A stretch of DNA of 37,680 nt. Origin: Comamonas testosteroni (GTDB lineage: Bacteria; Pseudomonadota; Gammaproteobacteria; Burkholderiales; Burkholderiaceae_C). Position numbers and translations under genes: made by a program. Shown here one piece after another: positions 7,894 to 16,103 of the stretch. The stretch lies in contig NZ_KZ984472.1 of NCBI RefSeq assembly GCF_003569915.1, positions 1 through 37,680 on the forward strand, given 5' to 3'. The notes under the pieces are model-generated. The model worked only from the letters and a program-made list of their open reading frames with translations. It made no database searches and had not been told where the DNA came from. How positions within the stretch are numbered: the stretch's first letter is position 1; the number at the start of each line of letters is the position of its first letter.

Positions 7894-7915
7894 GACCTGC
7901 AATATCGTACAGGTC
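7894..7915. promoter_or_regulatory. Inverted repeat abutting the rhtA start codon
   Basis: GACCTG (7894-7899) and CAGGTC (7910-7915) form a perfect 6-bp dyad with a 10-bp spacer. It ends one base before the ATG of the exporter gene, in the 88-bp gap shared with the Lrp-type regulator. It is a candidate operator or leader hairpin. Confidence 0.45.
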
Positions 7916-7916
7916 T

Positions 7917-8813
7917 ATGTCGAAGAATAGTTGGAATCATTGGTGGCCGGTATTGGCCGTTCTGGGCTCGGTCACGGCGCTGGGGGTAGGTACCTCACTG
8001 GCCAAACAGCTGTTCCCAGTGGTTGGTGCACAAGGCACATCAGCGCTGCGCGTGGGTTTTGCGGCCCTGATTCTGGTGTGCATCTGGCGGCCCTGGCGCT
8101 GGTCGCTCAACCGTCAGCAAGCGCTGGCATTGCTGACGTTTGGTGCGGCGCTGGGCGGCATGAATCTGATGTTCTACATGGCGCTGCGCGACATCCCGTT
8201 CGGACTGGCCGTGGCCATCGAGTTTTCCGGTCCGCTGGCCGTGGCCATCTACTACTCGCGTCGCGCAGTGGACTTTGTCTGGCTGGCACTGGCTGTGGTG
8301 GGGCTGGCCATGATCTTGCCCATAGGTCACACCAGCGGGCTGCATCTCTCGCCCGTGGGCATTGCCTGCGCCATTGGCGCGGCGGTTTGCTGGGCTGCCT
8401 ATATCGTGCTGGGCCGCAGGCTGGGCAATATTCCCAGCGGGCAAGCGGTATCGCTGGGCCTGCTGTGCGCTGCCCTCGTGGTTGTGCCTTTCGGTGTGGC
8501 ACAAGCCGGGGCCAAGTTGCTGACGCCGTCCATTTTGCTGTTTGGCCTGATGGTGGCCGCGATTTCCAGCGCTTTGCCGTATTCGCTGGAAATGATGGCG
8601 CTGCGCCGCCTGCCACCCGCCACTTTTGGCATTGCGCTGGCGACCGAGCCCGCCATTGCCGCCTTTATGGGCATGCTGCTGCTCGGCGAGAACCTCACGG
8701 CCATGCAATGGGCGGCTATCGGCTGCATCATGGCTGCGGCCATGGGCAGTGCCATGAGCCGTGAACAAAGCAAACCTGCGCCAGCGGGTGCATCGGCTGC
8801 CGCATCGAATTGA
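7917..8813 (+). CDS. rhtA: EamA/DMT family exporter, RhtA-like
   Basis: A 298-residue inner-membrane protein with ten predicted helices in two EamA repeats (about residues 10-140 and 150-280). Motifs resembling threonine/homoserine exporter RhtA include GTSLAKQLFPVVGAQGTSALR near the N-terminus and PYSLEMMALRRLPPATFGIA at about 221-240. The expected role is efflux of threonine, homoserine or similar amino acids. It is divergent from an Lrp-type regulator. The symbol reflects family resemblance and the substrate is unproven. The C-terminal tail is Ala-rich and disordered. Confidence 0.82.
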   Translation: MSKNSWNHWWPVLAVLGSVTALGVGTSLAKQLFPVVGAQGTSALRVGFAALILVCIWRPWRWSLNRQQALALLTFGAALGGMNLMFYMALRDIPFGLAVAIEFSGPLAVAIYYSRRAVDFVWLALAVVGLAMILPIGHTSGLHLSPVGIACAIGAAVCWAAYIVLGRRLGNIPSGQAVSLGLLCAALVVVPFGVAQAGAKLLTPSILLFGLMVAAISSALPYSLEMMALRRLPPATFGIALATEPAIAAFMGMLLLGENLTAMQWAAIGCIMAAAMGSAMSREQSKPAPAGASAAASN

Positions 8814-8831
8814 TGCAAAGTGGAAGGCAGG

Positions 8832-8850
8832 TGCTGCTGTTTTTGCAGCA
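8832..8850 (+). terminator. Weak hairpin after rhtA
   Basis: TGCTGC (8832-8837) and GCAGCA (8845-8850) flank a T-rich loop, with only TTTA following. It is placed 19 nt after the exporter stop. It may be a weak terminator. Confidence 0.35.
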
Positions 8851-9395
8851 TTTAGACACCCACCATGGCAGCGATGTTTAGCCAGATGTGCTGCGTCTCG
8901 TCTTCGCCACAAAACCTGTGGGACGCGACGCTGTGCAAAGTCCTCATAAAGAACATGGCAAACGCATGTCGAATTGCACTTTGTTTGCAATGTTATTTCT
9001 AGTGAAAAACCCTTGAAATAAGCGTTTCAAGCTCTTTTTTCAATAGCTGAAGACGTGATTTTGGAAGTGTATTTCTGCGCCTGGGAATGTGGCTTGAAAA
9101 GCGCAAAACGGGGCTTGCAGTTCGCCGCGAAAAACTGAAATTTGATAGAGAGATAAGCTGCCACCGGTCTGCGTTTTGGGCTGCCGGTTTGCATGCTCTG
9201 CAAGCTGCCTCTACCACCAAATCCGATGCTGCTGATATGCGAATTTTGTGGGAGCTACAACATCACATAAGTAGAACTCTTGAGCTATCCAAAATAGGAG
9301 CAAGCTGCTACAACGACCACACACGGTAACGAATGCCTTGCAACTTTTGCGGCACTTGTTGCATCTGATCTTCAGGTGCCGCCATGGGAGGTCGT
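8851..9395. other. Gene-free upstream region of the prkA operon
   Basis: No gene is supported; two short open frames here have no family resemblance and no ribosome sites. Contents: an ATTGCA / TGCAAT dyad (8973-8991, 7-bp spacer). Next a CTTGAAA-N6-TTTCAAG hairpin (9012-9031) followed by CTCTTTTTT, a possible terminator on the plus strand. Then a sequence resembling a sigma-54 promoter at 9178-9193, with GGC and TTGC at correct -24/-12 spacing. The region is longer than most gaps here and probably holds the operon's regulation. Confidence 0.4.
9178..9193 (+). promoter_or_regulatory. Possible sigma-54 promoter of prkA-yeaH-spoVR
   Basis: The sequence GGGCTGCCGGTTTGCA has GG and GC separated by 10 bases and carries TTGC at the -12 side. 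It lacks the usual T before GG and the CAC after it. It lies about 200 bp before prkA. E. coli yeaG is, from memory, linked to nitrogen starvation, which makes this worth noting, but one match by eye is weak. Confidence 0.25.
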
Positions 9396-11318
9396 ATGGA
9401 TGTCATCAGCAACTCTGCAGCCCGTTATGCACGTCTGCGTGAAGAGGAAATGTCGCTGGACGAGTATCTGACTCTTTGCCAGCGTGACCCCATGGTTTAT
9501 GCAAGCGCGGCGCAGCGCATGCTGTCCATCATTGGTGAGCCCGAAATGGTCGATACGCGCAACGACCCCGTGCTGTCCCGGCTGTTTGCCAACAAGGTCA
9601 TCCGCCGCTACCCCGCTTTTTCCGAGTTCTACGGCATGGAAGACGCCATCGAGCAGGTGGTGAGCTTTTTCCGCCATGCCGCGCAAGGGCTGGAAGAGCG
9701 CAAGCAGATTCTTTATCTGCTGGGTCCCGTCGGCGGGGGCAAGTCCTCGATTGCCGAGCGCCTCAAATACCTGATGCAGCAGGCCCCGTTCTATGCGCTC
9801 AAAGGCTCGCCTGTGAACGAGTCGCCGCTGGGCCTGTTTGACGCGGTGGAGGACGGCCCGGTGCTGCAAGAGAAATACGGCATTCCGCGCCACAGCCTGC
9901 GCCATATTCTTTCGCCCTGGGCCGTCAAGCGGCTTGAGGAGTTCGGCGGAGATATTCGCCAGTTCCGCGTGGTCAAGCGCTATCCCAGCATCCTCAAGCA
10001 GATTGCAATTGCCAAGACCGAGCCGGGCGACGAAAACAACCAGGACATCTCCAGCCTGGTTGGCAAGGTCGATATTCGCAAGCTGGAAAACTTTGCCCAG
10101 GACGATACCGACGCCTACAGCTACTCGGGCGGCCTGTGCCTGGCCAACCAGGGTTTACTGGAATTCGTGGAAATGTTCAAGGCACCCATCAAGGTGCTGC
10201 ACCCCTTGCTGACGGCTACGCAGGAAGGCAACTACAAAGGCACGGAAGGCTTTGGCGCGATTCCGTTTGAAGGCGTGGTGCTGGCCCACAGCAATGAAAG
10301 CGAATGGAAGGCGTTTCGCAACAACAAGAACAACGAAGCTTTTCTGGACCGCATCTACATCGTCAAGGTGCCTTACTGCCTGCGTGTGAGCGAGGAAATC
10401 AAGATCTACGAAAAGCTGATCCGTGAGTCCTCGCTGGCCAATGCGGTCTGCGCGCCCGGCACGCTCAAGATGATGGCGCAGTTCTCGGTGCTCACACGCC
10501 TGAAGGAACCTGAGAATTCGAGCATCTTCAGCAAGATGCAGGTCTATGACGGCGAAAGCCTGAAAGACACCGACCCGCGCGCCAAGAGCTATCAGGAGTA
10601 CCGCGACTATGCGGGTGTGGACGAGGGCATGGAAGGCATCTCCACCCGCTTTGCCTTCAAGATTCTGGCCAAGGTCTTCAACTATGACGGCACCGAAGTG
10701 GCGGCCAACCCCGTACACCTGATGTATGTGCTGGAGCGCCAGATCGAACGCGAGCAGTTCCCGGCGGAACTGGAAAGCAAGTACATAGGCTATATCAAGG
10801 AAAACCTTTCGCAGCGCTATGCCGAGTTCATCGGCAAGGAGATCCAGACCGCCTATCTGGAAAGTTATAGCGAGTACGGCCAGAACATCTTTGACCGCTA
10901 CGTCACCTACGCGGACTACTGGATTCAGGACAGCGAGTACCGAGACACGGACACCGGCGAGGTCTTTGACCGCAGCGCGCTGAACGCTGAGCTGGAGAAG
11001 ATCGAAAAGCCCGCCGGCATTGCCAATCCCAAGGACTTCCGCAACGAGATCGTCAACTTTGTGCTGCGGGCGCGGGCCAACAACCAGGGCAAGAACCCGA
11101 GCTGGACCAGCTATGAAAAGCTGCGCGTGGTGATCGAGAAGAAGATGTTCTCCAACACCGAGGAGCTGCTGCCCGTCATCAGCTTCAACGCCAAGGCCAG
11201 CGCCGAGGATGCGCGCAAGCATGAGGACTTTGTCACCCGTATGGAGGCCAAAGGCTATACCTCCAAGCAGGTGCGGCTGCTGTGCGAATGGTACTTGCGC
11301 GTGCGCAAGAGCAGCTGA
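9396..11318 (+). CDS. prkA: PrkA-type serine protein kinase (YeaG)
   Basis: A 640-residue cytosolic PrkA/YeaG protein; E. coli YeaG is of near-equal length (644). The N-terminal AAA-type domain has Walker A GPVGGGKSS (residues 110-118), and the PrkA C-terminal kinase-like domain follows. The family is reported to act as a serine kinase in spores, stationary phase and nitrogen starvation. The start at ATG 9396 has GGGAGG four bases upstream; the alternative at 9384 lies within that site. It is first of three genes, with yeaH 81 nt downstream and spoVR overlapping yeaH, the conserved stress trio. Confidence 0.95.
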   Translation: MDVISNSAARYARLREEEMSLDEYLTLCQRDPMVYASAAQRMLSIIGEPEMVDTRNDPVLSRLFANKVIRRYPAFSEFYGMEDAIEQVVSFFRHAAQGLEERKQILYLLGPVGGGKSSIAERLKYLMQQAPFYALKGSPVNESPLGLFDAVEDGPVLQEKYGIPRHSLRHILSPWAVKRLEEFGGDIRQFRVVKRYPSILKQIAIAKTEPGDENNQDISSLVGKVDIRKLENFAQDDTDAYSYSGGLCLANQGLLEFVEMFKAPIKVLHPLLTATQEGNYKGTEGFGAIPFEGVVLAHSNESEWKAFRNNKNNEAFLDRIYIVKVPYCLRVSEEIKIYEKLIRESSLANAVCAPGTLKMMAQFSVLTRLKEPENSSIFSKMQVYDGESLKDTDPRAKSYQEYRDYAGVDEGMEGISTRFAFKILAKVFNYDGTEVAANPVHLMYVLERQIEREQFPAELESKYIGYIKENLSQRYAEFIGKEIQTAYLESYSEYGQNIFDRYVTYADYWIQDSEYRDTDTGEVFDRSALNAELEKIEKPAGIANPKDFRNEIVNFVLRARANNQGKNPSWTSYEKLRVVIEKKMFSNTEELLPVISFNAKASAEDARKHEDFVTRMEAKGYTSKQVRLLCEWYLRVRKSS

Positions 11319-11399
11319 CGGTGGGTGGGTCGCCAGTGATTGCGGTAGCGCAGTCACTGGCAGGTGGCTTGGCAACAGCCCCTGGAGATGGGAGCACAG

Positions 11400-12668
11400 A
11401 TGGCACTGCATATCATCGACCGCAGGCTCGCAGGCAAGAACAAATCGGTCGGCAACCGCGAGCGATTCGTGCGGCGTTACAAGGACCAGATCGCCGAGGC
11501 AGCAAGGCGTGCTGTCTCTTCACGTGATATTCGCAATATCGATCAGGCCGAAAGCATCACCATCCCGCGAAAAGACATCCGGGAGCCGGTGTTTCACCAT
11601 GGACAGGGCGGCATACGCGATATGGTGCTGCCCGGCAATCAGGAGCATGTGCGCGGCGACCGCATTGCGCGCCCGCGTGGGGGCGGCGGCGGTGGTGGCT
11701 CACAGGCCAGCGATGGCGGGGAAGGGCAGGACGATTTCAGCTTCACGCTGACCAAGGAAGAGTTCATGGATCTCTTCTTTGAAGACCTGGCCCTGCCGCG
11801 CCTGCTGCGCAACCATATTGCCAACACCTTGCAGTACAAGACGCGCCGGGCGGGCTACAGCCAGGACGGCACGCCCAACAATCTGGCCGTGGTGCGCACC
11901 ATGCGCGGTGCTTTGGGGCGACGCATCGCGCTGACCAAGGCACCGAACCGTGAAATCCACGCCCTTGAAGAAGAGCTGAGGGCCTTGCATGCCCAGGGCG
12001 ATGACGGCAGCGATGCCGTGATCGAGCTGCGCCGCCGCATCGCGGCGCTCAAGGACCGTGTGGGCCGGGTGCCGTTTCTGGAACCGCTGGATCTGCGCTT
12101 TCGCAACCGCACCAAAGTGCCCGTGCCCAGCAGTCAGGCCGTGATGTTCTGCGTGATGGATGTGTCCGGCTCCATGGATCAGGAACGAAAGGAACTGGCC
12201 AAGCGCTTTTTCATCCTGCTGTACCTGTTTCTCACGCGGCATTACGACAAGATCGAGATCGTCTTTATCCGCCATCACACGCAGGCCGCCGAGGTCAGCG
12301 AGGACGAATTCTTTCACTCCACCGAAAGCGGCGGAACCGTGGTCAGCAGCGCGCTGGTGCTGCTGGAGCAGACCATCCGCGCACGCTACCCGGTCAATGA
12401 CTGGAATATCTATGTGGCCCAGGCCAGCGATGGCGACAACTTCAGCGACGACGGCGGTAAATGCCATGACCTGCTGGCCGAGAAAATACTGCCGCTGGTG
12501 CGCTACTACGCCTATCTGCAGGTGGTGCTGGAAGAGCAAAGCCTGTGGGAGGAATACACGCGGCTGATGGGCGAGTTCCCGCACTTTGCGATGCGCAAGG
12601 TCTCGCAGGCCAGTGAAATCTATCCAGTCTTTCGTGATCTCTTCAAGAAGGATGGGGTGGCTATATGA
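11400..12668 (+). CDS. yeaH: YeaH/YhbH family protein (DUF444)
   Basis: A 422-residue YeaH/YhbH protein; E. coli YeaH is similar in length. The N-terminus is basic (MALHIIDRRLAGKNKSVGNR), followed by a Gly-rich linker (about residues 90-105). The C-terminal half is von Willebrand A-like, with a MIDAS-type DVSGSMD at residues 254-260. The start at 11400 has GGAG 6 nt upstream. The stop overlaps the spoVR start (ATGA). It probably acts with PrkA and SpoVR in stationary-phase or stress physiology; the molecular function is unknown. Confidence 0.93.
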   Translation: MALHIIDRRLAGKNKSVGNRERFVRRYKDQIAEAARRAVSSRDIRNIDQAESITIPRKDIREPVFHHGQGGIRDMVLPGNQEHVRGDRIARPRGGGGGGGSQASDGGEGQDDFSFTLTKEEFMDLFFEDLALPRLLRNHIANTLQYKTRRAGYSQDGTPNNLAVVRTMRGALGRRIALTKAPNREIHALEEELRALHAQGDDGSDAVIELRRRIAALKDRVGRVPFLEPLDLRFRNRTKVPVPSSQAVMFCVMDVSGSMDQERKELAKRFFILLYLFLTRHYDKIEIVFIRHHTQAAEVSEDEFFHSTESGGTVVSSALVLLEQTIRARYPVNDWNIYVAQASDGDNFSDDGGKCHDLLAEKILPLVRYYAYLQVVLEEQSLWEEYTRLMGEFPHFAMRKVSQASEIYPVFRDLFKKDGVAI

Positions 12669-14290
12669 ACCTCAATCTCTACCCCGTGCTGGACAGCAGC
12701 GAAAGCCGCAGGCCCAAGCATCACAGCGCTCAGGCTGCGCAACCGCGCGACGTGCCGCAAGTGCCTCTGAAGGCCGGAGAGCGCCCCGCACACCCGCTGC
12801 CAGACCCCAGTGACTGGACCTTTGAGCTGATCGAGCAATACCACGCCGCCATTGCCGCCACGGCGGCGCGCTATGGGCTCGATACCTATCCCAACCAGCT
12901 TGAAATCATCACCGCCGAGCAGATGATGGACGCCTATTCCAGCGTGGGCATGCCCGTCAACTACCGGCATTGGAGCTATGGCAAGGAATTCTTGGCCACA
13001 GAACGACGCTACCGCCGCGGCCATATGGGGCTGGCCTATGAGATCGTCATCAACTCCAACCCCTGCATCAGCTATCTGATGGAGGAAAACAGTACCGCCA
13101 TGCAGGCGCTGGTGATTGCGCACGCGGCCTACGGGCACAACAGCTTCTTCAAGAACAATTATCTGTTTCGCATGTGGTCCGATGCGGGCAGCATCATCGA
13201 CTACCTCGTCTATGCCCGCGACTATGTGGCCCAGTGCGAGGAACGCTACGGGCTGGATGTCGTGGAGCAGTTGCTGGACTCCTGCCATGCGCTGGCCAAC
13301 TTTGGCGTGGACCGCTACTGCCGTCCCTCGCACAAGACCTTGGCCCGCGAACGTGCCGAACGTGCCGAACGCGAAGCCTATGTGCAGCAGCAGGTCAATG
13401 TGCTGTGGCGCACCCTGCCGGTGCGCAAGGACAAGGACAGCACCGCGCAGGAGCATGAGCGCTTTCCCAAGGAGCCCGAAGAAAACCTGCTCTACTTCAT
13501 CGAAAAGAACGCCCCTCTGCTGGAGCCTTGGCAGCGCGAGATTGTGCGCATCGTGCGCAAGGTTGCGCAGTACTTCTACCCGCAGCGCCAGACCCAGGTC
13601 ATGAACGAAGGCTGGGCCACCTTCTGGCATTACACGCTGCTCAACACTCTGTATGACGAAGGCTGGCTGACCGATGGCGTGATGCTGGAATGGCTGTCCT
13701 CCCACACCAATGTGATCTACCAGCCGCCCGCCGGGCATATGGCTTTCAGCGGCATCAACCCCTATGCGCTGGGCTTTGCCATGTACCGCGACATACGCCG
13801 CATCTGCGAAGAGCCCACCGAGGAAGACCGCCGCTGGTTCCCGGACCTGGCCGGAACGCCCTGGCTGCCTGCGCTGCACCACGCCATGCGCAACTACAAG
13901 GACGAAAGCTTTATAGGCCAGTACCTGAGCCCGCACCTGATGCGCGAAATGCGCTTGTTTGCCCTGCACGACAATCCCGCCGAGCGCGAAATACTGGTCA
14001 GCGCCATTCACGACGAAGACGGCTACCGGCAACTGCGCCAGCTGCTGTCACAGCAGTACGACCTGGGCACGCGCGAGCCCAATATCCAGGTCTGGAACGT
14101 CAATCTGCGCGGCGACCGCTGCCTGACTCTGCGTCACACCCAGTACCAGCAAAAGCCGCTGGCCGACGACACCAAGGAGGTCCTCAAACATGTGGCCCGG
14201 CTATGGGGCTTTGGCGTGCAGCTGGAAACAGTGGGCAGCGATGGGGAAGCGGCTGTGCTGCTGCACTCTGTGCCTGCGCCAGGGGCGTAA
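12665..14290 (+). CDS. SpoVR family protein (YcgB-like)
   Basis: A 541-residue SpoVR/YcgB protein, slightly longer than E. coli YcgB (about 510) owing to a polar N-terminal stretch (residues 1-40). Family landmarks include YPNQLEIITAEQMMDAY, the NYRHWSYGK motif (about 99-107), NEGWATFWHY (about 313-322) and NPYALGFAMYRDI. The family is implicated in Bacillus spore cortex formation and in stress or peptidoglycan-related functions in Gram-negatives; mechanism unknown. It overlaps yeaH by 4 nt, so prkA-yeaH-spoVR is one operon. A repeat and a terminator follow. Confidence 0.95.
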   Translation: MNLNLYPVLDSSESRRPKHHSAQAAQPRDVPQVPLKAGERPAHPLPDPSDWTFELIEQYHAAIAATAARYGLDTYPNQLEIITAEQMMDAYSSVGMPVNYRHWSYGKEFLATERRYRRGHMGLAYEIVINSNPCISYLMEENSTAMQALVIAHAAYGHNSFFKNNYLFRMWSDAGSIIDYLVYARDYVAQCEERYGLDVVEQLLDSCHALANFGVDRYCRPSHKTLARERAERAEREAYVQQQVNVLWRTLPVRKDKDSTAQEHERFPKEPEENLLYFIEKNAPLLEPWQREIVRIVRKVAQYFYPQRQTQVMNEGWATFWHYTLLNTLYDEGWLTDGVMLEWLSSHTNVIYQPPAGHMAFSGINPYALGFAMYRDIRRICEEPTEEDRRWFPDLAGTPWLPALHHAMRNYKDESFIGQYLSPHLMREMRLFALHDNPAEREILVSAIHDEDGYRQLRQLLSQQYDLGTREPNIQVWNVNLRGDRCLTLRHTQYQQKPLADDTKEVLKHVARLWGFGVQLETVGSDGEAAVLLHSVPAPGA

Positions 14291-14303
14291 TGATTGAAAT
14301 TGG

Positions 14304-14355
14304 CACAAAATAGCCTCTTGTCTATATTCTGTATAGGCTTATAGCTATTAAATAA
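14304..14355 (+). repeat. Dispersed intergenic repeat, copy 2
   Basis: Same family as at 4015, 18471 and 28984: AAATAGCCTCTTGTCTATAT, then TATAGGCTTATAGCTATTAA. GCCT and AGGC sit about 23 bp apart as an imperfect dyad. It directly precedes the GCGCTG terminator that closes the prkA operon. Confidence 0.65.
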
Positions 14356-14362
14356 TGAGCAG

Positions 14363-14391
14363 AAGCGCTGTGTATGCAGCGCTTTTGTTTT
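14363..14391 (+). terminator. Rho-independent terminator of prkA-yeaH-spoVR
   Basis: An AAGCGCTG / CAGCGCTT stem (14363-14370, 14377-14384) with a 6-nt loop, followed by TTGTTTT. The stem is the same sequence as in the terminator at 18546. Confidence 0.88.
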
Positions 14392-14678
14392 GGCGAGTGA
14401 TTGGGTGAGCCGAGGTTGTCGGCCATGAAGCAGTCGCCCAGATTTCATGCCGGGCCAAAGCACGACCCGAAATTCAGTCAGGTCGTCAGGTCTGTAACTA
14501 CGTAGGCACAGCCCGACCCAGATGTTTACGGATGCCTGACGTCCGGCGCTCATTCAGGTGCTTAGAGTGAAGGCTCGCCCACCGCCACGGGGTGCCAAGT
14601 GCATGTTGTGGCGCTGGTTAACGATCTATTGCGCATGCCCACCCGCATCGCAGTGCCAAACCTGAAAAGGAGACGGTC
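14392..14678. other. Gene-free gap before the paired-cysteine protein gene
   Basis: No gene or clear structure is seen. The AAAAGGAGA ribosome site for the next gene lies at its right end. Promoter hexamers cannot be placed with confidence. Confidence 0.4.
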
Positions 14679-15245
14679 ATGAAGCTCAATATCCAACTGG
14701 CCATTGCCTGCGCCACTATGGCCTTTGCTGCGTCGTCCTTCGCTTTGACTGCGGCCGAGCGCTCGGCCGAGAAGGATCGCATCAGCGCTGAATACAAGGC
14801 TGCCAAAGCGCAGTGCAAAGCCTTGAAAAGCAATGCCAAGGACGTCTGCGAAGAGCAGGCCAAAGGCGCTGAAAAAGTGGCTTCTGCGCAGCTGAAATAC
14901 AACGCTGACCCCAACGAGAAAAATCGCTATGCCGTTGCCAAGAGCAAGGCCGATGCAGATTACAACGTGGCCAAAGAGAAATGCGACGACTTGTCTGGCA
15001 ACGATAAAGATGTCTGTAAAAAAGATGCCAAAGCTGCCCACGTGAGGGCTTTGGAGAGTGCCAAGGTTGCTGAAGTGCGACAGGACCCAACGGCAAAATC
15101 CAGCGATGTTGCGGAAGCGCGAAAAGATGCCAGCGACAAGACCCGTGAAGCGGATTACAAAGCGGCAAAAGAGCGTTGTGATGCGTTGTCTGGCAATGCC
15201 AAGGACACCTGTGTCACAGATGCAAAACGCAAATATGGCCAGTGA
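14679..15245 (+). CDS. Secreted protein with three paired-cysteine repeats
   Basis: A 188-residue exported protein: Sec signal peptide with likely cleavage after SSFA (residue 22), then an Ala/Lys-rich, probably helical body. Three copies of a repeat shaped YxxAKxxCxxLxxNxKDxC are seen, with cysteine pairs C46/C57, C102/C113 and C167/C178, each exactly ten residues apart. The second and third repeats share LSGN. A pair within each repeat could form a disulfide across a helical hairpin, or bind a metal. I recall no named family. AAGGAG precedes the start, and a terminator follows, so the gene is monocistronic. Confidence 0.8.
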   Translation: MKLNIQLAIACATMAFAASSFALTAAERSAEKDRISAEYKAAKAQCKALKSNAKDVCEEQAKGAEKVASAQLKYNADPNEKNRYAVAKSKADADYNVAKEKCDDLSGNDKDVCKKDAKAAHVRALESAKVAEVRQDPTAKSSDVAEARKDASDKTREADYKAAKERCDALSGNAKDTCVTDAKRKYGQ

Positions 15246-15270
15246 CTTTCGCTGGCGGTCAATGCACCCC

Positions 15271-15292
15271 AAGGGCCTGATGGCCCTTTTTC
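15271..15292 (+). terminator. Rho-independent terminator
   Basis: An AAGGGCC-TGAT-GGCCCTT hairpin followed by TTTCT, 26 nt after the stop of the paired-cysteine protein gene. Confidence 0.9.
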
Positions 15293-15477
15293 TTTGTCCG
15301 GGGAAAGATGCAACCAAACACCATTGCTCCGCTCTGAATGTGTGCCCAGTTACACCCGGGTCCGCCTCGGCGCTGGGTGTGCCGTTGGCTCAGGTGGTAG
15401 CTTGTCGGCAGTCAGCTACTGCTGGAAGGCGAGCCTTCCCTGGCGTTGATGGGAAAGGCGCGCCGCCCGACGCTGTT

Positions 15478-16032
15478 TCAGACTGCTTTCCAGAAAATAT
15501 AGTCGGCCTGGTATTGCACGATTTGCTTGCTGCCCAGGTTTGAGGCTCCACAGGCCATGCTGGGTGCAACGCCGCCCTTGGTGGCTACGCGCTGGATATA
15601 GGTCACGCCCTGCATGGCACCCATGCCGCTGGCCGGGTTGGCCTTGACCAGTTGCAGCGGGATATTGCCCATTCCGGCCGGGGCCACGGCCACCTGGGTC
15701 GCCGTAACCTTGGATCCATCGTTATTTTCCCAAGTGGCGGGTGGTCCCCAGTATTTGCCGATGACGGTGCCGCCGCGCGTTTGCAGTCGGGCGTCCGGGC
15801 CGACAAATACCCATTCATGTTCGGCGGCCATGTCCTTCTTGGCGCGACATTCATAGGTGATCTGGCCAATGCCGACGGTCTCCATGGCGACCTTGTGTCC
15901 TGCCGGCACTTGCACCGAAGCCGGAAGCTGGGCCTGTGAATACATGGAGGCCGAGCCCATGGAAGAGCAGGCGCCGAGGCCAAGCGTGGATAGGCACAGT
16001 GCAGCCAGCGAAAGCGTGTGTCGTTGTGTCAT
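15478..16032 (-). CDS. DUF3455 family lipoprotein
   Basis: A 184-residue protein with a signal peptide and a lipobox, LGAC, with Cys22 as the lipidation site. The body resembles DUF3455 (VPAGHKVAMETVGIGQITYECRA, WVFVGPDARL, KYWGPPATWENNDGS). Function unknown. The start at 16032 has AAGGA 7 nt upstream; the frame to 16089 has no signal. It lies 71 nt downstream of the ferritin-like gene on the same strand and is probably co-transcribed with it. The divergent ECF sigma factor may control both. The 15293-15477 gap to its left shows no gene. Confidence 0.85.
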   Translation of the reverse strand: MTQRHTLSLAALCLSTLGLGACSSMGSASMYSQAQLPASVQVPAGHKVAMETVGIGQITYECRAKKDMAAEHEWVFVGPDARLQTRGGTVIGKYWGPPATWENNDGSKVTATQVAVAPAGMGNIPLQLVKANPASGMGAMQGVTYIQRVATKGGVAPSMACGASNLGSKQIVQYQADYIFWKAV

Positions 16033-16103
16033 GACAATTCCTTCAACAAACCAGGGACAGAACAAACCGGGCGGGCTTGCCCGGCGCATCAGGCTTGGGC
16101 GGC

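Noticed and set aside
8999..9329. Two short frames (73 and 80 residues) in the gap before prkA
   Set aside because: No ribosome site, no family resemblance, and they overlap on opposite strands.
9340..9383. Sigma-54 promoter at GGCACTTGTTGC just before prkA
   Set aside because: GG and GC are 8 bases apart instead of 10; the site at 9178-9193 has the correct spacing.
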